7,283 bases of DNA from an uncultured Anaerovibrio sp. (GTDB taxonomy: Bacteria; Bacillota; Negativicutes; Selenomonadales; Selenomonadaceae): assembly GCA_902785445.1 (NCBI GenBank), contig CACZYN010000093.1:1-7283 (forward strand). The letters run 5' to 3'. The translations under genes and the position numbers were made by a program. The notes below the pieces were generated by a model. That model worked only from the letters and a program-made list of their open reading frames with translations, was not told the origin of the DNA and did not search any database. The stretch's first letter is position 1. Every line of letters begins with the position of its first letter. Below, piece by piece: positions 1 to 5,544 of this stretch.

Positions 1-255
1 TACGGTTTTCCACTGATCGGCTTTTTACTCGGGATATTTATCGGGTACTCCATTGCACCGATGCTGCATTTAAATGAAGTTTACACTGGCTTTTTCGGAG
101 GCCTCATTCTCATGTTTGCGGCATACGGGATTATTCATCTGATGGATCGCCGGGGAAGGTTTGGAAAAGACAAATACGAACCTGTGATTACAAATGTCAT
201 TGATCCTGATAATAATCTGCTGCTGAACAAATATGCAAAATCCGAAGAAAAATAA
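1..255 (+). CDS. RseC/MucC-like membrane protein, 3' end only
   Basis: The reading frame is open from the first base, so the start lies outside the window; 84 residues are visible. They contain two hydrophobic segments (about residues 2-20 and 28-45), a basic stretch with DRRGRFGK, and then KYEPVI before a hydrophilic tail. This order (membrane pair beginning with a Y-x-x-P-L-[IV]-G segment, short loop, second helix, basic residues, then aromatic-x-P-[IV]-I) matches the C-terminal half of the RseC/MucC family as I recall it from E. coli RseC. Family members are inner-membrane proteins linked to sigma-E control in Proteobacteria and to reduction of SoxR; in anaerobic Firmicutes the role is not settled. 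The cysteine-bearing N-terminal part that would confirm the family is outside the window. The next gene starts two bases after the stop, so the two are probably cotranscribed. Confidence 0.72.
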   Translation, partial: YGFPLIGFLLGIFIGYSIAPMLHLNEVYTGFFGGLILMFAAYGIIHLMDRRGRFGKDKYEPVITNVIDPDNNLLLNKYAKSEEK

Positions 256-257
256 AG

Positions 258-1004
258 ATGAGTAATAAAGTTAAAAAATTCTTTTTCGACATTGACGACA
301 CGTTGTACAATCAGTACGAGCCTTTTAGAAGAGCCTTTGAATATTCCTTTGGGGATCGCTTCAAAGCGTTGAATGTAGAGCGCATTTTTATCGACAGCCG
401 TGCCCGGAGTGACGAGGTTTTTGATATGGTCTCCAGAGGCGAAATCGATAAAGAAGAAATGTACGCGTACCGAATCGGAAAAGCCTTTGAAGATAATGGC
501 GCTTACCTTTCAAAATCGGATTGTTTGGCCTTTCAGGATAATTACGAGACCTTTCAAGGGAAAATCTGCCTTTCAGAACAGATACAAAATTTGTTGACCT
601 ATCTATCAAAGCAGGGCGTGTTCTTGGGCATCATCTCCAACGGGCCAGAACGGCATCAGTGGTTTAAAATCAAAACTTTAGGCCTTGAAAAATGGTTCCC
701 TAAAGAAAATATTTTTATATCTGGAAAGATAGGGCTCACAAAACCGCATCGGGAAATATTCCAATATGTAGAGAAGCGTACCCACAGTCAATCTGACGAA
801 TGTTTGTACGTTGGCGATGCTTATCCGATCGACGTGGTGGGGGCAAAAAGAGCGAACTGGAAATCAGTATGGTTCAATAGACGCCACCACATTCAGCCGG
901 ACAATAGTGAGTACACGCCTGATTTTGTCGTCGAATCGGAATTAGAATTAAGCGAATTGCTACTTGCTATTTATCACATCACTTTATCGTTCAATGAAAA
1001 ATGA
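258..1004 (+). CDS. HAD-superfamily hydrolase, subfamily IA
   Basis: A complete 248-residue soluble protein with all four HAD motifs. Motif I is DIDDT at 11-15 (nucleophile D11, acid/base D13), motif II is IISNG at 125-129 (S127), motif III is the lysine in GLTKP (K162), and motif IV is GDAYPID at 186-192 (D187, D192). A helical insert between motif I and motif II, about residues 17-105, is the C1 cap of subfamily IA. Such enzymes are usually phosphatases of small phosphorylated metabolites or nucleotides (the YjjG/YfnB type is closest in feel), but the substrate cannot be read from sequence. The ATG sits two bases after the upstream stop with no clear Shine-Dalgarno beyond GAAG and A-rich sequence, so translation is probably coupled to the upstream gene. 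Its last 31 bases overlap the 3' end of the convergent regulator gene. Confidence 0.88.
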   Translation: MSNKVKKFFFDIDDTLYNQYEPFRRAFEYSFGDRFKALNVERIFIDSRARSDEVFDMVSRGEIDKEEMYAYRIGKAFEDNGAYLSKSDCLAFQDNYETFQGKICLSEQIQNLLTYLSKQGVFLGIISNGPERHQWFKIKTLGLEKWFPKENIFISGKIGLTKPHREIFQYVEKRTHSQSDECLYVGDAYPIDVVGAKRANWKSVWFNRRHHIQPDNSEYTPDFVVESELELSELLLAIYHITLSFNEK

Positions 1005-1636
1005 TTCTTATTTATTGTGATCAAACCATCTTTTTGCATTTTTGAGAGTTCATGAGAAAGCGCGGAGCGATCGACATTCAAATAATCGGCCAACTGCTGC
1101 CGGTTAAAGGGAATGTCAAATTCTGTGGCGCCGGTTTGCAGGGATATGGTGTTCAGGTAAGAGAGAAGCCTGCCTCGGCAGCTTTTGGGGGATGTGTGAA
1201 AGCTGCGCCGGGAAAGCCCGAGATTTTTGTGGGAGGAAATTAGCAGAATATTTTTTAAAAGCTTTTCCTGCCATGGAGAGGAGTTATATGTTTTCAGCAA
1301 CTGCCCGATGGTGAGAAATAATATTTCACAGTCTTCATTGGCCTTTACATCTACCAGCATGACTTCTTCTGGTAGCAGGGCGTAGGTTTCGGCGAAGAAA
1401 TGTCCTTTTCCCACATGGGCTAAAATGGTGCAGTTGCCCCAAATATCATTGCTTTCAATGGTGACGCTGCCAGCAAGGACCATTCCCATCTGGTTGGTTA
1501 TATTACCAGCCTGTAGAAGAATGGCCCCTTTTTTGTAACTCTTTTTATGGGCATTAAGGGCCTTGAGGCAGGTGCGTATTTCCTCCTCTCTCATGCCCCG
1601 AAAGAGGATACTGCCCATTAATTTATCAATAACCAT
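974..1636 (-). CDS. Crp/Fnr-family transcription regulator
   Basis: A complete 220-residue protein. Residues about 10-115 form a cyclic-nucleotide-binding-type beta barrel (YKKG at 34-37, VLAGSVTI at 53-60, GKGHFFAETYALL at 76-88). After a long dimer helix, a winged helix-turn-helix occupies about 177-206, with recognition helix DRSALSHELSKM at 189-200. The arginine and serine/threonine used by E. coli CRP to bind the cAMP phosphate are not present after the FAE motif. The four cysteines (23, 69, 103, 153) do not form the N-terminal cluster of FNR. The signal is therefore neither cAMP nor an FNR-type oxygen-labile cluster by sequence; redox, nitric oxide, haem or a metabolite remain possible. 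The ATG at 1636 is supported by AGGAG seven bases upstream. It is divergent from a ferredoxin gene, which is its most likely target, and convergent with the HAD gene. HcpR-type function is a guess only. Confidence 0.9.
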   Translation of the reverse strand: MVIDKLMGSILFRGMREEEIRTCLKALNAHKKSYKKGAILLQAGNITNQMGMVLAGSVTIESNDIWGNCTILAHVGKGHFFAETYALLPEEVMLVDVKANEDCEILFLTIGQLLKTYNSSPWQEKLLKNILLISSHKNLGLSRRSFHTSPKSCRGRLLSYLNTISLQTGATEFDIPFNRQQLADYLNVDRSALSHELSKMQKDGLITINKNHFSLNDKVM

Positions 1637-1650
1637 AATATTTCTCCTAA

Positions 1651-1668
1651 ATGTGGTTTAAACCACAT
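1651..1668. promoter_or_regulatory. Perfect 18-bp palindrome, probable Crp/Fnr operator
   Basis: The sequence ATGTGGTTTAAACCACAT equals its own reverse complement. Its core TGTGG-N6-CCACA has the same geometry as the CRP site TGTGA-N6-TCACA, with one changed base per half-site. It lies between a Crp/Fnr-family gene and its divergent neighbour. Its centre (between 1659 and 1660) is 41.5 bases upstream of the start expected from the TATAAT at 1689-1694, and about +7 to +24 of the predicted regulator transcript. That predicts activation rightward and autorepression leftward. The site is seen directly; binding is inferred. Confidence 0.8.
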
Positions 1669-1681
1669 AATTTTCATGCTC

Positions 1682-1710
1682 AATATAATATAATGACTCC
1701 AGCAAGTCAA
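1682..1710 (-). promoter_or_regulatory. Sigma-70-type promoter of the regulator gene
   Basis: On the minus strand, TTGACT (1710-1705) is followed by a 17-base spacer and TATATT (1687-1682). The expected transcript start is near 1675, giving a leader of about 39 bases that contains the whole palindrome and the AGGAG ribosome site. Hexamers and spacing are close to consensus, so the gene should be expressed unless its product or another factor blocks the palindrome. Confidence 0.65.
1684..1694 (+). promoter_or_regulatory. -10 region for the ferredoxin gene, no good -35
   Basis: Two overlapping perfect TATAAT hexamers lie at 1684-1689 and 1689-1694. With the second, the start is expected near 1701, and the place of a -35 box (1666-1671, CATAAT) does not resemble TTGACA. 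A strong -10 with no -35 and a palindrome centred at -41.5 is the standard arrangement of a class II Crp/Fnr-activated promoter. The sequence also overlaps the -10 of the leftward promoter, so the two RNA polymerases would compete. Confidence 0.55.
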
Positions 1711-1743
1711 GAAAAGGATATTGTGTATTGGGAGGAATAACAT

Positions 1744-2472
1744 ATGATACGAAAAATAATTCACATTGATGAGGAAAAGTGCAATGGCTGTGGCTTGTGT
1801 GCTCAGGCTTGCCATGAGGGAGCAATAGATATAATTGACGGCAAGGCCAAGCTTATGCGGGAGCATTTTTGCGATGGCTTGGGAGATTGCCTGCCGGGTT
1901 GTCCGACGGGAGCGATCACCTTTGAGGAAAGGGAGGCACCAGCCTATGACGAGGCAGCGGTGAAGGCGGCCCAGAGTGCCAAGCTGCCGGCGTCTAAGCC
2001 AGTGACATCACCTATGGGCATGGGATGCCCAGGCTCACGGGCCATGCAGCTGAAGAAAACAGCGGAAGCTATGGAGGATAGTCAAACGCTGGTTAGCTCA
2101 CGTCCAGTATCCCAGCTCAATCAGTGGCCGTGCCAGATTAAGCTGCTGCCAACCCAGGCACCCTTTTTTGACGGGGCCAAACTGTTGATTGCTGCGGACT
2201 GTACTGCTTATGCCTACGCCAATGTTCATGAGGATTTCATGAAGGGGAAAATTACCTTGATTGGCTGTCCGAAGCTGGATGAGGGTGATTACAGTGAGAA
2301 GCTGACGGAAATTATTAGTAACAATGACATTAAAAGTGTAACCATCCTGCGCATGGAGGTGCCATGCTGTGGGGGCCTCCAAAGGGCGGCAGAAATTGCC
2401 TTGAAAAACAGTGGCAAATTCCTTCCTTGGCAGGTAGTGACCATCTCCCGGGATGGAAGGATAATTGAATAA
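1744..2472 (+). CDS. Cysteine-rich ferredoxin-like 4Fe-4S protein
   Basis: A complete 242-residue cytoplasmic protein, started by GGAGG (1731-1735) eight bases before the ATG. The N-terminal 60 residues are a two-cluster ferredoxin domain. Motif one is C13-x2-C16-x2-C19-x3-C23. Motif two has cysteines at 43, 49 and 53 followed by P54, but L46 stands where the second cysteine should be. The second cluster thus lacks one normal ligand and may be 3Fe-4S, labile or open to a substrate. After a linker rich in Ala, Pro and Lys, residues about 91-242 carry six more cysteines in CPGSR (95), WPC (130), ADC (153), GCPKLDE (175) and VPCCGG (208, 209), which suggests another metal site. I recall similar stand-alone proteins in clostridia and other anaerobes, but no defined reaction. 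Electron transfer in redox or nitrosative stress is a reasonable inference from the divergent Crp/Fnr regulator, not a demonstrated role. Confidence 0.85.
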   Translation: MIRKIIHIDEEKCNGCGLCAQACHEGAIDIIDGKAKLMREHFCDGLGDCLPGCPTGAITFEEREAPAYDEAAVKAAQSAKLPASKPVTSPMGMGCPGSRAMQLKKTAEAMEDSQTLVSSRPVSQLNQWPCQIKLLPTQAPFFDGAKLLIAADCTAYAYANVHEDFMKGKITLIGCPKLDEGDYSEKLTEIISNNDIKSVTILRMEVPCCGGLQRAAEIALKNSGKFLPWQVVTISRDGRIIE

Positions 2473-2484
2473 TAGAATAAAAAC

Positions 2485-2528
2485 AGAGAACTGCTGCAAG
2501 AATTTTTTTGCGCTGGTTCTCTTTTTTT
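2485..2528 (+). terminator. Intrinsic terminator after the ferredoxin gene
   Basis: AGAGAAC (2485-2491) pairs with GTTCTCT (2516-2522). The stem continues inward, with wobble pairs and one C-C mismatch, through TGCAAGAA against the TTTTTTTGCG side, leaving a small T-rich loop. The outer arm runs into seven T (2522-2528). It begins 13 bases after the stop codon and separates the ferredoxin unit from ftsE. Confidence 0.88.
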
Positions 2529-2596
2529 ATGACTTTAAATCTTGAGTCTCACATGCCAAATCTTCCATGAAATATCCGGGCAAAAAAATATATCTT

Positions 2597-2629
2597 TTGA
2601 CCATGACTTATTCGACAAATAAAAGTCAT
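2597..2629 (+). promoter_or_regulatory. Possible ftsEX promoter with embedded Spo0A-box match
   Basis: TTGACC (2597-2602), a 17-base spacer and TAAAAG (2620-2625) form a moderate promoter candidate about 115 bases before ftsE. Within the spacer, TTCGACA (2611-2617) is the reverse complement of the Spo0A box core TGTCGAA; read on the minus strand the wider match is TTTGTCGAAT. ATGACTT (2603-2609) and AAGTCAT (2623-2629) form an inverted repeat around it. A second -10-like TAAAAT at 2706-2711 and a TATACT at 2663-2668 have no convincing -35 partner. The rest of 2529-2741 shows no gene. Confidence 0.35.
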
Positions 2630-2741
2630 ATTCCTTTTTAAATTAAAGTGCAATTATAGCATTATACTGCCCTTGATAATTCTTTTAGAATAGGAACTTT
2701 TGTGATAAAATATAGGATAGTGTAGAAATGGAGGTTACTCT

Positions 2742-3428
2742 ATGATTCATATGAATGATGTTATGAAGGTGTACGACAATGGTGCCGTTGCCTTAAATCA
2801 TGTTAATGTAGATATTAAGAAGGGGGAATTTGTCTTTTTGGTGGGTCCCAGCGGGGCCGGCAAATCCACCTTTATTAAGATGCTGTTTCGGGAGGTATTG
2901 CCCTCCTCCGGTATATTGACCGTAAACGGTCGGGATATTATCCGTATGTCCAATAGGGATGTGCCATATCTTAGACGTAGCCTGGGGGTTATATTCCAGG
3001 ATTATCGTCTTTTGCCGGATAAGACTGTCTATGAAAATATTGCCTTTGCTATGCAGGTTATTGAGGCACCTCGCCGTATGATGCAGCGCAATGTGAACAA
3101 TGTGCTGGACATTGTTGGCCTGCGAGACAAGTATAAGTGCTTCCCTAATCAGCTGTCCGGTGGCGAACAGCAACGTGTGGCTATTGCCCGGGCCATTGTG
3201 AACAACCCGGCGATTGTGATTGCTGACGAGCCTACTGGTAACCTTGATCCGGAAACTTCCTGGGGCATTATGGATATTTTTAAGAGCATTAATGCTGCTG
3301 GTACAACTATTGTTATGGCAACTCACGATAAAACCATCGTGGACGCCATGCAGAAACGGGTTATTGCCATTGAAAATGGCGAAATAGTCCGGGATGAGGC
3401 TCGGGGAGGTTACGGTTATGAAAATTAG
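2742..3428 (+). CDS. ftsE: Cell-division ABC ATPase FtsE
   Basis: A complete 228-residue ABC ATPase of normal FtsE length. Walker A is GPSGAGKST at 35-43, the Q-loop glutamine is Q86 (VIFQDYRLLP, a typical FtsE stretch), the signature is LSGGEQQ at 138-144, Walker B ends in D162-E163, the D-loop is NLD at 167-169, and the switch histidine is H195. GGAGG at 2730-2734 supports the ATG. FtsE dimerises on the cytoplasmic face of FtsX; ATP hydrolysis is passed through the membrane to control peptidoglycan hydrolases during division, rather than to transport a solute. The gene overlaps ftsX by 11 bases, and the ftsX ribosome site lies inside its 3' end, so the two products are probably made in a fixed ratio. 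Family assignment rests on the motifs plus the adjacent ftsX. Confidence 0.97.
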   Translation: MIHMNDVMKVYDNGAVALNHVNVDIKKGEFVFLVGPSGAGKSTFIKMLFREVLPSSGILTVNGRDIIRMSNRDVPYLRRSLGVIFQDYRLLPDKTVYENIAFAMQVIEAPRRMMQRNVNNVLDIVGLRDKYKCFPNQLSGGEQQRVAIARAIVNNPAIVIADEPTGNLDPETSWGIMDIFKSINAAGTTIVMATHDKTIVDAMQKRVIAIENGEIVRDEARGGYGYEN

Positions 3429-4305
3429 TACATTAGAATATTTCGTTCGCGAAGTATTCCACTCCCTAAGGCGTAACAACTGGATGTCAGTGGCATCTGT
3501 TGGTACTGTAGCCGTGTCCCTGTTTATTTTTGGCATGTTCCTCATGTTGGTTATGAACATGAATAAAATGGTGGAATCCTTGGAGTCCCAGGTGCAGATA
3601 AAGGTATATCTGAAGGATGACTTCACCCGGGATGAAGCCAGAGAGCTGGAAGTTGAACTAAAGAAAATGCAGGGTGTGGAGAAGGTCACTTTTGTTACCA
3701 AGGAAGAGGCCATTGAGAAGTTTAAGGAGCGTCTGGGAGATCAAAAATCCTTGCTGGATGCTTTGGACGAAACCAATCCTTTGCCGGATTCATTTGAAGT
3801 GATGCTTATTCAGCCGGAATTGGTAAAGACAGCGGCGGAGAATATTGAAAAAATGGACGGGGTAGATACGGCCAAATATGGGCAGGATGTTATGGAGCAC
3901 CTCTTTGACATTACCCGTCTGGTGCGGATATTTGGTTTTGCTTTGATGTTTGTTTTGGCTCTGGCCACCCTGTTTATTATTGCCAATACCATCAGATTGA
4001 CGGTATTTGCCCGGCGCAAGGAAATCGCCATTATGAAATATGTAGGAGCTACCGACTGGTTTATCCGTTGGCCATTTGTGCTGGAGGGCATGATAATGGG
4101 CCTTTTCGGCAGTATTATTGCCTCGGTTATACTGCGGTTTTCTTATTCCGGTATCACCGCAAAAATATACAGTACGTTGGCCTTTTTCCCACTGATTCCT
4201 GAATATCCATTCCTGAACTATGTCACCTTTGTGGTAATTCTCGGTGGCATGATTATGGGAGCTATCGGCAGTGCCGTGTCCATTAAGCGGTTCTTAAAGG
4301 TCTGA
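3418..4305 (+). CDS. ftsX: Cell-division membrane protein FtsX
   Basis: 295 residues, the usual size. An in-frame ATG at 3394 would add eight residues, but the ATG at 3418 has GGAGG (3405-3409) eight bases upstream and gives the expected N-terminus beginning MKIS, so I take 3418. The topology is that of FtsX: a cytoplasmic N-terminus, helix 1 (about 24-46), a large extracytoplasmic domain (about 48-168) for the hydrolase partner, helix 2 (about 170-190) followed by NTIRL and the ARRKEIAIMKYVGAT segment (198-212) that couples to FtsE, helix 3 (about 220-240) and helix 4 (about 266-288). The extracytoplasmic domain holds the family features VYLK (63-66), the acidic/basic helix, and NPLPDSFEV (120-128). 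Its stop codon overlaps the ribosome site of the M23 peptidase gene, the likely partner. Confidence 0.96.
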   Translation: MKISTLEYFVREVFHSLRRNNWMSVASVGTVAVSLFIFGMFLMLVMNMNKMVESLESQVQIKVYLKDDFTRDEARELEVELKKMQGVEKVTFVTKEEAIEKFKERLGDQKSLLDALDETNPLPDSFEVMLIQPELVKTAAENIEKMDGVDTAKYGQDVMEHLFDITRLVRIFGFALMFVLALATLFIIANTIRLTVFARRKEIAIMKYVGATDWFIRWPFVLEGMIMGLFGSIIASVILRFSYSGITAKIYSTLAFFPLIPEYPFLNYVTFVVILGGMIMGAIGSAVSIKRFLKV

Positions 4306-4314
4306 GGTGGCACT

Positions 4315-5448
4315 ATGAGATTTTTAACCAGGAGCAAAAAGGTTTGCAGCTTATTGATGGCGACCGTTATGGCAGTATCTGTGGCTGGAACCGCTTGGGC
4401 GGATGATTTGGAAGAGCAGCTGGAGGATTTACAGCAAAAGGCGGCCAAGCAGCAGGAAATAACCAATGAAGCTCAACAGCGGGTGGACAGCCTGTCGGAA
4501 CAGCTTAGACTGCTTCAGGCAGATGTTGATGAGGCTACTGAAGCTTATAACGATGTGGCTGGCAAACTCAGTCAGGTTCAGGCTGATATTGATGAAAATA
4601 CTGTTTTGCTGGAAGAAACGGAACGGGACTTAAAGAAACGGAACGTAAAGTTATCCAAGCGAATTCGGGATATTTATATCAATGGACAAATTAGTTATGT
4701 TGATGTTCTGTTCGGGGCAAAGGATTTTTCCGATTTTTTAACTCGAATGGATATTTTGAAGCGTATAATCAAGCATGATTATGATTTGATTATGCAGGTA
4801 AAGGCTGACCGGGATGTAGTAATGGACACCAAAGCCAAGCTGGAAAAGGACAAGGCTGATGTGGAGGTGCTGGTGGCCGACGCCGAGAAAAAGCAGAATG
4901 TAATGCTGGCCAAGAAGCAGGAACAGCAGGCATTGCTTGATAAGGCAGAATATGACAAGGAAGTTTCCGAGCAGGCCTATGAAGAAATAATGGCTGCATC
5001 CAAGGAAATAACCAATATGATCAGAAGGAGCCAGATGGGGGGCGGAGCTGCCACCGTAACTGGTTCCGGTGCTATGATCTGGCCGCTTAACGGACCAATT
5101 ACTTCGGAATTTGGCTGGCGTACCCATCCAATTTTCGGTACTCAGCGGTATCATAGTGGATTGGATATTGGCGGCGATTACGGTTTGCCTATTGCCGCAG
5201 CAGCCAGTGGCACAGTAATCCATTCTGGTTGGATTAGTGGTTATGGCTACACGGTTATTCTTGACCATGGTGGTGGTATTACTACCCTATATGGTCACAA
5301 CAGTTCTTTGAGTGTTGATGTGGGAGACTATGTTTCCCAGGGACAGACTATTGCTATTTGTGGCTCTACAGGTAATTCCACCGGTCCGCATTGTCACTTT
5401 GAGGTCCGGGAAAACGGTGAGCCGGTAAGCCCATATGGATATTTGTAA
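4315..5448 (+). CDS. Secreted coiled-coil M23 peptidoglycan endopeptidase, likely FtsEX partner
   Basis: A 377-residue precursor. A basic N-terminus, hydrophobic core and AWA give a signal peptide with likely cleavage after A29. Residues about 30-240 are long heptad-rich helices interrupted by IRDIYINGQISYVDVLFGAKDF (117-138), a stretch typical of the PcsB/CwlO/EnvC coiled-coil domain that contacts FtsX. A glycine-rich linker (242-252) leads to a C-terminal LytM domain. Its zinc ligands H280, D284 (HSGLDIG) and H361, and the active-site histidines H328 (LYGH) and H359 (HCH), are all present, so it should be an active zinc endopeptidase cutting peptide cross-links, unlike E. coli EnvC, whose LytM domain is degenerate. 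By analogy the coiled coil would hold it inactive until FtsEX acts. The GAGGTGG ribosome site overlaps the ftsX stop, giving tight coupling. The partner role is inferred from architecture and position. Confidence 0.93.
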   Translation: MRFLTRSKKVCSLLMATVMAVSVAGTAWADDLEEQLEDLQQKAAKQQEITNEAQQRVDSLSEQLRLLQADVDEATEAYNDVAGKLSQVQADIDENTVLLEETERDLKKRNVKLSKRIRDIYINGQISYVDVLFGAKDFSDFLTRMDILKRIIKHDYDLIMQVKADRDVVMDTKAKLEKDKADVEVLVADAEKKQNVMLAKKQEQQALLDKAEYDKEVSEQAYEEIMAASKEITNMIRRSQMGGGAATVTGSGAMIWPLNGPITSEFGWRTHPIFGTQRYHSGLDIGGDYGLPIAAAASGTVIHSGWISGYGYTVILDHGGGITTLYGHNSSLSVDVGDYVSQGQTIAICGSTGNSTGPHCHFEVRENGEPVSPYGYL

Positions 5449-5459
5449 CTTATTAGTAT

Positions 5460-5495
5460 GCTCTTTTGCCCTCTATCTTGGGAGGGTAAAAGAGC
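5460..5495. terminator. Strong hairpin between the M23 peptidase and S41 protease genes
   Basis: GCTCTTTTGCCCTC (5460-5473) pairs with GAGGGTAAAAGAGC (5482-5495) through 14 pairs, one of them G-U, around an eight-base loop. It starts 11 bases after the stop. The bases after it (TATGCTTTAATTT) are not a good U-tract, so it may be a leaky terminator, an attenuator that lowers expression of the protease gene, or a stabiliser of the upstream mRNA 3' end. No convincing promoter follows, so readthrough into the protease gene is expected. Confidence 0.65.
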
Positions 5496-5544
5496 TATGC
5501 TTTAATTTAGACCTTTGGAACGTGGAAAGATTGGTGAAACATAG

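Noticed and set aside
990..1035. A possible terminator hairpin formed by CAATGAAAAAT and ATTTATTG near the convergent gene ends.
   Set aside because: Pairing is short, AT-only and interrupted, with no following T-run on either strand.
1618..1866. An 82-codon minus-strand frame covering the divergent promoter region and the start of the ferredoxin gene.
   Set aside because: It would run through both promoters, the palindrome and the regulator ribosome site, and has no Shine-Dalgarno or recognisable sequence.
974..2528. The regulator/ferredoxin pair as a recently acquired mobile insert.
   Set aside because: No transposase, integrase, direct repeats or tRNA borders the pair, and base usage does not change sharply at its edges as far as can be judged by eye.
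2529..2741. A possible small RNA or short peptide gene between the terminator and ftsE.
   Set aside because: Open frames here are only a few codons long, and no promoter-plus-terminator pair encloses a structured segment.
3394..3417. An upstream ATG that would lengthen FtsX by eight residues.
   Set aside because: No ribosome site precedes it, whereas the ATG at 3418 has GGAGG at ideal distance and gives the usual FtsX N-terminus.
2793..3713. A 306-codon open frame on the minus strand across ftsE and ftsX.
   Set aside because: It lies opposite two unmistakable genes, its translation is rich in Ser/Thr/Asn/His with no recognisable domain, and it has no convincing ribosome site. It is a shadow of codon bias on the other strand.
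4738..5268. A 176-codon open frame on the minus strand inside the M23 peptidase gene.
   Set aside because: It is fully contained in a well-supported gene, has low-complexity leucine/histidine-rich translation and no family features.
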